DNA of 64,000 bases, taken from assembly GCA_016285515.1 (NCBI GenBank), contig JAEEQW010000002.1:124001-188000 (forward strand). The letters run 5' to 3'. Positions within the stretch are counted from its first letter, which is position 1, and the number at the start of each line of letters is the position of its first letter. Made by a program: the position numbers and the translations under genes. The stretch is from Bacteroidales bacterium. Lineage in GTDB: Bacteria; Bacteroidota; Bacteroidia; Bacteroidales; BM520. Shown here piece by piece: positions 55,388 to 63,644 of this stretch. The notes below the pieces were generated by a model, which was not told the DNA's origin, made no database searches, and saw only the letters and a program-made list of their open reading frames with translations.

Positions 55388-56413
55388 TTACGTATTTTCT
55401 ATCAAAAATGACTGTATCAGGTTAACTGCCAAATCATTGAACTCATCGTCCGTGCCCGTACGTGGCGACTTCACCACCGAAAAGCCCCGCTTGCCATAAA
55501 AAAGGTTTACCTCCGCTTGTCTTAACCGCATCTTCAGCCGTATTTTCTTTCCATAAGAGATATTGATGACTTCCGCCACCTCCACCCCAGTCTGGGTGAT
55601 GTATTTCCGCAAATCATCCATTATCTCGTTCAGCTGTTCGGGCACATAGACCGGTTTCTCCAGTTTCTTGGCAGCTTTAGGATTCAGGATGGCCTTGATA
55701 TTGGCCAAGATATCGCCGTCCACATCGGCCTTGAGTTCTTTCGTGTCTTCCTCCACCTGCTGCTTTTTCGTCACCTTTTCTTCTTCTTCAAGATGATGCT
55801 TCAAGTCAAACAAAGCAGTCGGGTCGTCGGCATCGACAAACCGCCCTATATTCACTGGCACAGCATCTGGACGATAAAACGCATCAAGGTCCACACTCAC
55901 AAAACAGGCCCGGGTCACATCGCAGGTCTGCTTGTCAACCACCTGTTCTATCTGGTATTGTCGGGCAAACTGCTGGGTAAAAGCCTTGTAGAACAGGGAG
56001 AAGAGACCTTTATCATAGCAGCGTTCCGACAGTTTGAACAGCACCTTCAGTCCATCCTCCCCCGGCGACACAAAGCAGAGCACCACCCGGTCATCCTGAA
56101 CTATGCGCTGTTTAAGCGCTTCCACCGACAATTCCTTTTCAGAGATTTTGTCAATATCCAGCATAAAGTATTCGATGTAGGCAAAGTTCTCACTTCTGCG
56201 GTAGGGCGGGTTGAAGATGCCGCAGACAATATAGGGCAGTTGCCGCTTTAGGGCACTGTAGCGTTTGTAGTCCAAGGCCCTCACAAGGCGCAACTGTCGA
56301 ATTTGTGCCTGCGTCTCCGGTTTGGGATTCCGCAGTGCGTGATAGATGTTCATCACCGGCACTTTCACCAAAGGGTCGTTGGTGGAGATAATATTCTTTC
56401 CGAAAAGGATCAT
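55388..56413 (-). CDS. BT4734/VirE-N-type AEP primase, CRISPR-associated
   Basis: A 341-residue protein of the archaeo-eukaryotic primase superfamily. Motifs: FMLDIDKI with Asp86 and Asp88, SPGEDGLKVLFKL (the SPSGxGLK block of BT4734-like domains), and DVTRACFVSVDLDAFY with Asp165 and Arg168. The C-terminal 130 residues are a separate domain with an acidic linker. Related CRISPR-associated primase-polymerases have been tied to adaptation. The start overlaps the cas1 stop by four bases (56410-56413), so it is translated with Cas1. Confidence 0.78.
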   Translation of the reverse strand: MILFGKNIISTNDPLVKVPVMNIYHALRNPKPETQAQIRQLRLVRALDYKRYSALKRQLPYIVCGIFNPPYRRSENFAYIEYFMLDIDKISEKELSVEALKQRIVQDDRVVLCFVSPGEDGLKVLFKLSERCYDKGLFSLFYKAFTQQFARQYQIEQVVDKQTCDVTRACFVSVDLDAFYRPDAVPVNIGRFVDADDPTALFDLKHHLEEEEKVTKKQQVEEDTKELKADVDGDILANIKAILNPKAAKKLEKPVYVPEQLNEIMDDLRKYITQTGVEVAEVINISYGKKIRLKMRLRQAEVNLFYGKRGFSVVKSPRTGTDDEFNDLAVNLIQSFLIENT

Positions 56414-57393
56414 AGTTCCGCTTTTTTAAATTGTTGTGCCAGATTTTGTGCATAGAGGAATATCTGATGCTGTCGTGAGCGCACATTGCCTTTCACTTCC
56501 ACGGATTCCTCCAGGTAATCGTTCAACGACTGTATAAGGACGCGCCGCCCCAAGGGTTCGAGCCAGTACGAGCCGTCTGATTGCACCGAGTAATACTCGT
56601 CGGTGACGGCATTTTGGAGGAGGAGGGTATAGACCACATAGTCCACCCACACGCGATAGAGTTCAATCACATCGTACACCAGCACAGGGCGGTTGTAGTC
56701 ATCGCGGTGAAGCACGCCGATGTAGGGGTCGATGCCTGCCTTGATGAGTGCGCCCTCCACTTTGCCGTACAGCACACCATATCCGTAATTAAGGAAGGCG
56801 TTGGGCACATCGAGGGCAGGATGCTGGCTGCGTTTCTCGAACCTGTAGTGTTCGGGGAGGAACATATTCAAGGCCTCAAAATAGATTTTGGAGGCAAGTC
56901 CCTCCCACCCCCGCAACGTGGAGGAGATATCGGAAATCACCTCACCGTCGATAGCAGCAATCTTTGTGCGGTAATCTTCCAGTCGGCGGATGGCGGTCTG
57001 CACACGGTTGGCAGTAGGCTCGTCATGTGCGGTCATTGCGAGGATCAAGGCTTGCTGATTCTCGATTTTGCGGCGGATGACATCCTTAATCCAGTCGATG
57101 GCATTATGGGAGAGCGAGAAATTGAGTTGTCCCTTACGGATGGTGGACACGGAGCCGTACTTTGGAGACCAGATGCGGCCTATGACATTGCCAGAGCGGT
57201 CCATAAATACAACCTCGATTTCGCGTTCCACGGCGAGCATCACGGCATCGGATGTGATTTGCGCCCCTTTGGATATCTGGATGGAAGTGATGCCCTCGGC
57301 GGGCACGCGCTGCCGCCCCTCCGAAGTGGAAATCACAAAGCCCTCATTGTCGCGGTTGAGGGATGTTCCGAATGAGTTAATGATGAGTTCCAT
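56410..57393 (-). CDS. cas1: CRISPR integrase Cas1
   Basis: A 327-residue Cas1 with the metal-binding residues in place: Glu164 (RGWEGLASKIYFEAL), His229 (GVLHRDDYNRPVLVYD) and Glu244 (YDVIELYR). The N-terminal beta domain (NSFGTSLNRDNEGFVI) and GYGVLYGKVEGALIKAGIDP are typical. No reverse transcriptase or Cas6 fusion. It is flanked by a helicase gene and the primase gene, all on one transcript. Confidence 0.97.
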   Translation of the reverse strand: MELIINSFGTSLNRDNEGFVISTSEGRQRVPAEGITSIQISKGAQITSDAVMLAVEREIEVVFMDRSGNVIGRIWSPKYGSVSTIRKGQLNFSLSHNAIDWIKDVIRRKIENQQALILAMTAHDEPTANRVQTAIRRLEDYRTKIAAIDGEVISDISSTLRGWEGLASKIYFEALNMFLPEHYRFEKRSQHPALDVPNAFLNYGYGVLYGKVEGALIKAGIDPYIGVLHRDDYNRPVLVYDVIELYRVWVDYVVYTLLLQNAVTDEYYSVQSDGSYWLEPLGRRVLIQSLNDYLEESVEVKGNVRSRQHQIFLYAQNLAQQFKKAEL

Positions 57394-57401
57394 AGAGCTG
57401 G

Positions 57402-58868
57402 TTATTCAATGAAGGGTTTGTTTAAAAGATGGATATATTGCTGAGTACGGGTCACAGCGGTGTAAATCCATTGATATTTTTCCTTGGTGGGATTGAGCAA
57501 CTTATTGCTCATATCTACAAAGACATGTTTCCACTCACCGCCCTGTGCCTTGTGGCAAGTCACTGCATAACCAAAGTTGCAGCGCAAGGCATTCAAATAG
57601 GAATCGCGCAGTAAGGCTTCGTGAAACTGCTCTTTGTTGTGCTTCTGCGTGATACAACGCTTTTTCATTCGTTGCACGAAATCAACAAACAGTGCGGTTT
57701 GTTTGCCCGAATCAAGGTTCAGTGTGCCGGAATAAAGTGTATCCGTGAGCAGTAGGGAAGCCACCTCCCGCTTAGTGAAAAGTTCACGCAATTTCACCGG
57801 AACAAACGTGAGATTGGCTAGAAGAAACGCTTTTTCGTAAGAAATTTTCATCACCTCTACCATATCCCCATTCATCAACCCCGTTGGATAATTATTTTGA
57901 ATAACCATTAGGAGATCGCCTTCCTGCAGTTGCAGATTCACAATGCCCAACTTGTTCCGAATTATTGCAGACAACTCTGCACATTTTTTGTTGCTTGGAG
58001 TGATAAATATTGCACTATTGTACCCCTCGTGTTTTACAATTTCCACATATTTGTCAGTCATTGCTCCAAAATCATAATAAAGAGAAGTCTCTTTGCAATG
58101 ACGAAGAGGCACACGCCCCCATACCCTTTGGTATCCATAAACGGTTTCTTTTTCAGGAGCGTTCTCACAAAGTTTACGAATTTGTTGCGAAGCAGGAATC
58201 AAGGTGCTGTCATCTGATTGGCGGAATATTTGAGTCAGCGAGTGTTCTTCGGCGGTCATTCCGAAATGCTGCCGGAAATATTCCGGGTTAAGAGCTGGAG
58301 ACTGCACCTCCTGAATAGGCGGCAGTTGGCAGGGGTCGCCAACAAAGATGAACTTGCTTTGAGGACGTGGGTCAAAAGCCAACAGTTCCTTGAGCAATCT
58401 GCCTGACCCGAATTTCGCCTGAGTGATGTTCTTTTCCTCAACATCCGCTACCATCGACGACTCATCCACCACGTATATGGTGGGTTCTGTATCTTCGGTA
58501 TTCAAAGTCACCGCTTCAAAGTTGAGGAACAGCTGTCCTGTTTTCCCGACAATGAGTTCTGTTTCCTTTGTTTCCGACAAGTCTTTGTTCAAGTCCGTGA
58601 ACGTGTAAATCATAGAATGGATGGTTGCGGCTTCCGTATCGCACACATTCGAGAGCACCTTGGCTGCCCGCCCTGTGGGTGCCAGTAGCCGGAATTGGAT
58701 TTTCTTCCGTTTGAGTTCCTGTATCAAAAAGCGCATCAAGGTGGTCTTGCCTGTACCTGCATAACCTTTGAGAATGAAGACGCGTTTGCTGTCCTGCTGC
58801 ACGAAAGATTTCAATGCATCAAGGATTTTCTCCTGTTGGGTGCTTAGGGTGATGTTGGAGGTGTTCAT
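57402..58868 (-). CDS. RecD2/Pif1-type SF1B helicase, CRISPR-associated
   Basis: A 488-residue helicase. Walker A GYAGTGKTT (35-43), LAPTGRAAKVL (motif Ia), VVDESSMV (motif II, residues 133-140), FVGDPCQLPPI (motif III), GYAVTCHKAQGGEWKHVFVD (motif V) and YTAVTRTQQYIHL (motif VI). The set is complete. It lies between the Csx20-like gene, which it overlaps by four bases, and cas1, eight bases away. The placement suggests a role in preparing DNA for spacer capture rather than general repair. Confidence 0.88.
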   Translation of the reverse strand: MNTSNITLSTQQEKILDALKSFVQQDSKRVFILKGYAGTGKTTLMRFLIQELKRKKIQFRLLAPTGRAAKVLSNVCDTEAATIHSMIYTFTDLNKDLSETKETELIVGKTGQLFLNFEAVTLNTEDTEPTIYVVDESSMVADVEEKNITQAKFGSGRLLKELLAFDPRPQSKFIFVGDPCQLPPIQEVQSPALNPEYFRQHFGMTAEEHSLTQIFRQSDDSTLIPASQQIRKLCENAPEKETVYGYQRVWGRVPLRHCKETSLYYDFGAMTDKYVEIVKHEGYNSAIFITPSNKKCAELSAIIRNKLGIVNLQLQEGDLLMVIQNNYPTGLMNGDMVEVMKISYEKAFLLANLTFVPVKLRELFTKREVASLLLTDTLYSGTLNLDSGKQTALFVDFVQRMKKRCITQKHNKEQFHEALLRDSYLNALRCNFGYAVTCHKAQGGEWKHVFVDMSNKLLNPTKEKYQWIYTAVTRTQQYIHLLNKPFIE

Positions 58869-59233
58869 GACAACTTATATTTTCTAAATTGCACAAATTG
58901 GAAAAAAGATTCTTTCCTTCCGTCGGGATATTCCACGGTTTCGCGCCGGGTGGTGGATGCCACGCAAGGGATTCCAAGGATATGCAGTCGCTGCACGAGC
59001 GCGAAGGTGAAGGTCATTTCGCCCATCAGATGCACTGTAACATCCTGACCCTCAGATATTTCCAAAACTTTACAAAGATACTCATCGACGATAGACGCGA
59101 TATAGTCCTCATCGCCGACAGGATCCACCGCAGGGAAAGGCAGGTCAACAATTTCGCCCGAAAGCTGTCTCGCAGCTTCGGTCTGCTCCGCACTCCAGTT
59201 GGCGGACGGGTGGTTGGAGAGGTTCAGGAACAT
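58865..59233 (-). CDS. Csx20-like predicted ring nuclease
   Basis: A 122-residue single-domain protein. FLNLSNHPSANWSAEQTEAA, VHLMGEMTFTFALVQRL and STTRRETVEYPDGRK followed by QFVQFRKY recall Csx20/Csx15-type CARF-like proteins, which have been predicted to degrade cyclic oligoadenylate. Two cOA-responsive effectors are encoded directly upstream, so a damping enzyme makes sense here. The family call is from memory of motifs and needs a profile search. Confidence 0.6.
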   Translation of the reverse strand: MFLNLSNHPSANWSAEQTEAARQLSGEIVDLPFPAVDPVGDEDYIASIVDEYLCKVLEISEGQDVTVHLMGEMTFTFALVQRLHILGIPCVASTTRRETVEYPDGRKESFFQFVQFRKYKLS

Positions 59234-59235
59234 AA

Positions 59236-60558
59236 TTATTGATTATTATTTAGTTTATAAAAACAAGTGATAGTACGCTCCACAAACTCGTTTACTTTTG
59301 CTTCGATTTCTTGTGGAGATGGCGAGTTTTCGTTGAAACCAGCATGATTGAAGTTATTTCTATAATCGCGGATTTCTTGGTAAATATGAACAAGTTCGTT
59401 ATTGTGTTTGCCGACAGACATTATCCATTTGTCCTGCAAAACACTCTCGATATCAACAATCTGAGTATCAGACAATTCTATCGGCCATTTGTCTTTACGG
59501 TTTTGCTTGTGGTTGATTTGAATATTCAATGCAATTTCCACAATTAGGCGCATATCTTTATCCATCAAATCAAAACCATGCCTTTCGCAGAAAAGGGTTA
59601 CAAAATTTTCTCTGAGCATAGTTATGGCTTGTTGGAAAAGGCCATTTTTAACACACCATTTTGCTGCTTGAAAACCATTCATAAAGTTAGGAAATACCGA
59701 AAATTCTTCCAACGAGGTATCAACTTTTTTTAATATCTGATGAAGTGGCTCGTCTTCGGGATTTACATCTTTACTTTCAAGGAAATCTGACAATTCACTT
59801 TTAAGACTTGAAAGGCTTTCCGAATTATGTATCTGTAACCCACGGCAAGTCTGACGCTCTTTTATGACAGTTTCAAGTTTGTCAACAATTTTTTTCAAAA
59901 CATCGGATTTGATAATAGACTTTAATTCCACGAGTTTGGTGACATTTCCGCTATCAAGGTAAGTACCAGCTGCGTATGTCCAATCCTGCAATACCGAAAT
60001 AGAAGTCAAATCCATTATTGGCTTAGAATCGGTTTCTGCCATAAAGTTTCCGTAAGTGATTGACTTTACGGTTACTTTTTTCAAGAACTTTGAATAATTA
60101 ATGAGAACGGTCAGAAGCATTGGCAGATAACGGAATGCATGGGTTATATCAAAATACAACTCATCTCCATCGTTTATTTCGTTGAAAATTGTATCAAAAA
60201 TATCCCATATTTCATCCGTGTCTTTGCCGTCTTTGATTGGTTTTGGTGTGAGGACAAATGGAAAATCCATTTTTTCGGACTCAGCTTTCAAGCCCTCTTT
60301 TTCAACGGGTTTGACCTGTCCGGCAACTCTTGCCATACCCTTATTCCACTGGTCGCTTTCAGCTTTGGATGTTAGAAATATTATCGCCACGTCATTTACC
60401 GTCCATGGATTATTTTCGACAGTACATTTTTCAACAAGATATTTCAATGTAGCAAGTTGAATATACCTTGTGGTGAACACAGGTCTTTCGTTGGCGGAAT
60501 ATGTACATTCCCCGTAGGGCCCCGTACCAAGTATTGATATAAACACTTTTCTTGCCAT
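59236..60558 (-). CDS. Csx1/Csx2-like CARF-HEPN ribonuclease (TIGR02221 type)
   Basis: A 440-residue protein. The CARF domain shows FISILGTGPYGECTYSAN, TTRYIQLATLKYLVEKC and FDITHAFRYLPMLLT. The C-terminal HEPN domain carries the RxxxxH motif as RNNFNH (Arg400-His405). When type III complexes make cyclic oligoadenylate, such enzymes become unspecific ribonucleases. It lies three bases after the Can2-like gene and two before the Csx20-like gene. Confidence 0.85.
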   Translation of the reverse strand: MARKVFISILGTGPYGECTYSANERPVFTTRYIQLATLKYLVEKCTVENNPWTVNDVAIIFLTSKAESDQWNKGMARVAGQVKPVEKEGLKAESEKMDFPFVLTPKPIKDGKDTDEIWDIFDTIFNEINDGDELYFDITHAFRYLPMLLTVLINYSKFLKKVTVKSITYGNFMAETDSKPIMDLTSISVLQDWTYAAGTYLDSGNVTKLVELKSIIKSDVLKKIVDKLETVIKERQTCRGLQIHNSESLSSLKSELSDFLESKDVNPEDEPLHQILKKVDTSLEEFSVFPNFMNGFQAAKWCVKNGLFQQAITMLRENFVTLFCERHGFDLMDKDMRLIVEIALNIQINHKQNRKDKWPIELSDTQIVDIESVLQDKWIMSVGKHNNELVHIYQEIRDYRNNFNHAGFNENSPSPQEIEAKVNEFVERTITCFYKLNNNQ

Positions 60559-60561
60559 AAT

Positions 60562-61659
60562 TTATTTCGTATTAATGTTAAACAATTCACTGTCCAAAAG
60601 CAAAGCTAATGCTTTTTCAGGAGGTAAACCAAGATTATCGTCTTGTAATGAGAATGAAATGATGCCATTGTCCTTGCATTTTTCCCGTGCCAGAATATTC
60701 ATTGGTGCATTGGTTACAAACAAGGCCTTACACCCCATACCTCCGTAATTTTTTACTGCTGCGGTAAACTTATCTATATCTGTGACTTCATGTATTTGCG
60801 TCTTGCTCTCTACAAACAACAGTTTACCGCCTGCATTTAAAATAATGTCTATTTCATTTTTGGGGGCATTATTTGAAGCAGGAAACTTACAGTTCAGTCG
60901 TATATCAGATGATTTATTCCATAATGCGAGCAGATTTGCCACCTTGTACTCAAACCATCCTGAATTAATTAGCAATTGACGCAAATGAGGAGATTTCAGT
61001 GTCACATTCAACACTTGCCCTCTGGCATTCCTTATACGACAGAGGAATTCTTTAGAATCTTTTTTCCAAAATAGTTCCGACCCGTTGGCAGTAATATATT
61101 CCGTGACATTTTGATGTTTTTCGAAATTATTCACCAACTCTTTGAATTCCGTAAATGAATGAGCCCGAATTTTTTCTATTTGTTGCACACAAACTTTGTC
61201 GGCATCATCATAACTGCCAAAAGACCTGTAATCCTTCAATTGATTACCGCGAAGCCGAAACTGAGCATCCATATCAAAATCCACCTTACGAGCACTTTTG
61301 TTCGACAAATTCCAAAGCATATTGTTCTGATCCACATAGAATAGCGTGGCGTTTGGCATTGTGCCGATAATTTTTGCAAAATAGAACGCCCACGGTTTGG
61401 TTCCGCTTGAGATGTTCACCGACACTTCATCGTCTTTATACTTTTCTGCGCACAGGGCAACTTTCTTCTCAATATCATTCAAATCCACAGGATCCATTTT
61501 CCGCCTTTCCGAAGGTATTTTCACTTCCTCCGAAATTCTTTCAGCAATTTCCCGCGATTCATCCGAATAGATATAGACTATCTTGTCGGGCTGTGTGGCC
61601 ACGATGCCAGTGTAAACCGGTGCCGGCTGCCCGCCGACGAGGGTGATATGGACTTTCAT
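60562..61659 (-). CDS. Can2/Card1-like CARF nuclease (DUF1887)
   Basis: A 365-residue protein. The N-terminal CARF domain includes NISSGTKPWAFYFAKII. The C-terminal PD-(D/E)xK nuclease has GWFEYKVANLL (Glu237), NEIDIILNAGG (Asp271) and FVESKTQ (Glu284, Lys286), so the catalytic set is complete. Card1/Can2 enzymes cut nucleic acid on binding cA4. It overlaps the upstream ATPase gene by ATGA (61656-61659). Confidence 0.88.
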   Translation of the reverse strand: MKVHITLVGGQPAPVYTGIVATQPDKIVYIYSDESREIAERISEEVKIPSERRKMDPVDLNDIEKKVALCAEKYKDDEVSVNISSGTKPWAFYFAKIIGTMPNATLFYVDQNNMLWNLSNKSARKVDFDMDAQFRLRGNQLKDYRSFGSYDDADKVCVQQIEKIRAHSFTEFKELVNNFEKHQNVTEYITANGSELFWKKDSKEFLCRIRNARGQVLNVTLKSPHLRQLLINSGWFEYKVANLLALWNKSSDIRLNCKFPASNNAPKNEIDIILNAGGKLLFVESKTQIHEVTDIDKFTAAVKNYGGMGCKALFVTNAPMNILAREKCKDNGIISFSLQDDNLGLPPEKALALLLDSELFNINTK

Positions 61660-62981
61660 AAATTCTCATTTAAAAGGTTTGATATTGCATACAAAGGATA
61701 AACCCGGATATTGTCATAGCTGGCGAAATTTTCCATCGAAGTACGTACACCATACTCGGAGTTCTTCTCTTTCATGAAAACCCTCAAACTTTGCATACTG
61801 CCTTTAGAGCTCGATTTCACCTCAACGGGAACAATCCCCTGCCCTACTTGAATCACATAATCCACTTCAGCCTGACTGTCTTTCTTTTCCCTATGCCAGC
61901 AATAGAGCCGCTTGCGCTCATAGCACGAACCCGCTTTCATGATTTCCGATGCCACAAACACCTCGGTCAACGAACCCTTGTTGGACAAATTTTCAATGCC
62001 TTGTATAACCAAATCCGCCATATTCAATCCCAACATTCTCAAAAGGACACCCGTATCGAACAGTGCCATGCGTTGATAGCGATCGTTGACTTCCGCACCC
62101 AAAGGAAGGCCATTGGCAGATGTGTGAACAACAGGGTAAACAAGCCCGGCTTTTACAAGCAATTCCAGGGTGAGTTTCACCTGACTTAGCGACAGGTTGT
62201 CATTGACATTGGAATACACAAATCTGCCTTGATGCTGGCGGGCAACAGATTCCAACACCATAGTCAATCGTTCTTCGGCAATGCGACGGTGGTATTTCTT
62301 GAAATCGTCTTTGTACGACTCCACTAAATCGTTCAGCACCAACTGACAGTTTCTTAAATCCTGACTTGCAACATATTCCGACACCACTTTGGGCATGCCG
62401 CCCATCAGAATAAAAATATTTAATAGTTGCAAAAGTTTGTTGTGAACAATTTCAAAAAGAGGATTTTGTGGACTGGCATTTCGATAGGCTTCGACCAGCA
62501 TTTCTTCATTGTTTGCTCGCAAAAACTCTTCAAAACTAAGAGGATACATAAAGACAGACCGTATTCTGCCCACGCCGAAGGAGGGCAGGTCTCCCAATAC
62601 GAATTCAAGCAACGAGCCTGCCGCTATCAAATGCAGTTCTGGATATTGCTCGTAGAAATAGCGCAATTTGTTGATAGCTTCCGGACATGCCTGGATTTCG
62701 TCAATAAAAAGCAGTGTTTCACCCGCCACAACCGGTTTTTTGACAAGATATGATATTTGGCGACAAATTTCCTGTGGTGTATGTCCCTGTGAAAACAAAC
62801 CATGCAATTCCCTATGTTCGTTCAAGTCGATTTCAACATAGTTTTTGAAACTTTTGCCAAGATGCCTCACACTTGAAGTTTTCCCAACCTGCCTGGCCCC
62901 ACGAATCAAAAGCGGCATTCTGTTGTCAGAATCCTTCCATTTCAACAATTCGCCATCTACGTCTCTTACAATATATTCCAT
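61656..62981 (-). CDS. AAA_14 / DUF4143 ATPase heading the CRISPR operon
   Basis: A 441-residue protein with Walker A RGARQVGKTSSVRHL, Walker B TLLFIDEIQACPEA and sensor AAGSLLEF, followed by DUF4143 with AEVDYVIQVGQGIVPVEVKS, a PD-(D/E)xK-like motif. Its stop overlaps the Can2-like start, so it is translationally coupled to the CRISPR genes. Whether this is functional or an insertion that took over the head of the operon is unclear. The promoter region is built of 33-bp repeats (62994-63092). Confidence 0.83.
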   Translation of the reverse strand: MEYIVRDVDGELLKWKDSDNRMPLLIRGARQVGKTSSVRHLGKSFKNYVEIDLNEHRELHGLFSQGHTPQEICRQISYLVKKPVVAGETLLFIDEIQACPEAINKLRYFYEQYPELHLIAAGSLLEFVLGDLPSFGVGRIRSVFMYPLSFEEFLRANNEEMLVEAYRNASPQNPLFEIVHNKLLQLLNIFILMGGMPKVVSEYVASQDLRNCQLVLNDLVESYKDDFKKYHRRIAEERLTMVLESVARQHQGRFVYSNVNDNLSLSQVKLTLELLVKAGLVYPVVHTSANGLPLGAEVNDRYQRMALFDTGVLLRMLGLNMADLVIQGIENLSNKGSLTEVFVASEIMKAGSCYERKRLYCWHREKKDSQAEVDYVIQVGQGIVPVEVKSSSKGSMQSLRVFMKEKNSEYGVRTSMENFASYDNIRVYPLYAISNLLNENL

Positions 62982-62993
62982 ATTTCAAACTTT

Positions 62994-63092
62994 AATTTTC
63001 GGTAGCAAAAATACGATTTTTATTTCAATTTTCGGCATCGGAAAATGAGTTTAAATTTCAATTTTCGGTATTGAAAATAATAACTTCAAAGC
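62994..63092 (-). promoter_or_regulatory. Three 33-bp-spaced repeats bracketing the ATPase/CRISPR-operon promoter
   Basis: AATTTTCGG starts at 62994, 63027 and 63060, exactly 33 bases apart; the copies at 63027 and 63060 share the longer preceding TTTC. A minus-strand -7 box TATTTTTG (complement of 63006-63013) lies between the first and second copies. One copy lies near the expected transcription start and one about 20 bases upstream of the -7 box, as expected for operators. The third copy encodes the C-terminus of the NUDIX protein. Confidence 0.55.
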
Positions 63093-63644
63093 CAAAGCCG
63101 ACCAAAGTTCAAACTTTGCCAAATCCAAATCTTCGATTCGTTTCCACTGCGGATTACCTATCTCGGCATCGAAAGTGAAGTTCACATTATCAACAAGCAC
63201 CTTGAACACTACACCTGTGTGGCAATGCCCAACTTCGGTTTCTTCTTCGTTAATCATACCTGCAAGTTCAAATTGGTTTTCGCTTAACTCGACACCAACC
63301 TCTTCCATAAACTCACGTCTAAGACCATTGACAAGACGTTGCGAAATGGTATCGCCGCCATCGTGGTCATTTATATGACCACCAATGCCTACAGAAAAAA
63401 CATCGGCAAGACGTTTCTCCGAACCATGTCGCTGATAACAAAACACTTCGCCTTGCTGATTGAGTAATACGGCGTATGGAATAAGCTGCTTGTGAGTGAA
63501 ATCGTTTTCTGCTACCGACCTGTTTATATATTCATACGGCAATGAATTGATGTTGTCAACACTCGCTTTCCAAATTTGCTCGCTCATATCGAACTGCCTT
63601 TTCATTGCATCAAGAGACACGCATATCACATTTTCGTCTTTCAT
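63051..63644 (-). CDS. NUDIX hydrolase
   Basis: A 197-residue protein with VFSVGIGGHINDHDGGD and a NUDIX box REFMEEVGV. In the box the usual first Glu (Gx5Ex7RE) reads Gln (ISQRLVNGLRRE), while the REx2EExG part that binds metal is intact. Substrate unknown. Its ATG overlaps the stop of the adenosine-deaminase gene (63641-63644), so the two are co-translated. It is upstream of the CRISPR operon on the same strand. Confidence 0.8.
   Translation of the reverse strand: MKDENVICVSLDAMKRQFDMSEQIWKASVDNINSLPYEYINRSVAENDFTHKQLIPYAVLLNQQGEVFCYQRHGSEKRLADVFSVGIGGHINDHDGGDTISQRLVNGLRREFMEEVGVELSENQFELAGMINEEETEVGHCHTGVVFKVLVDNVNFTFDAEIGNPQWKRIEDLDLAKFELWSALALKLLFSIPKIEI

Noticed and set aside
56581-57375. 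A 264-codon plus-strand frame opposite cas1
   Set aside because: It is the antisense shadow of cas1, whose catalytic residues are intact.
56410-57393. Reverse-transcriptase-Cas1 fusion as the cause of spacer orientation
   Set aside because: Cas1 is 327 residues with no RT domain, and no separate RT gene is in the window.
55388-58868. Transposon or plasmid replication module (helicase plus primase)
   Set aside because: Both genes overlap or abut cas1 and other CRISPR genes in one operon, and no transposase, integrase or terminal repeats are visible.
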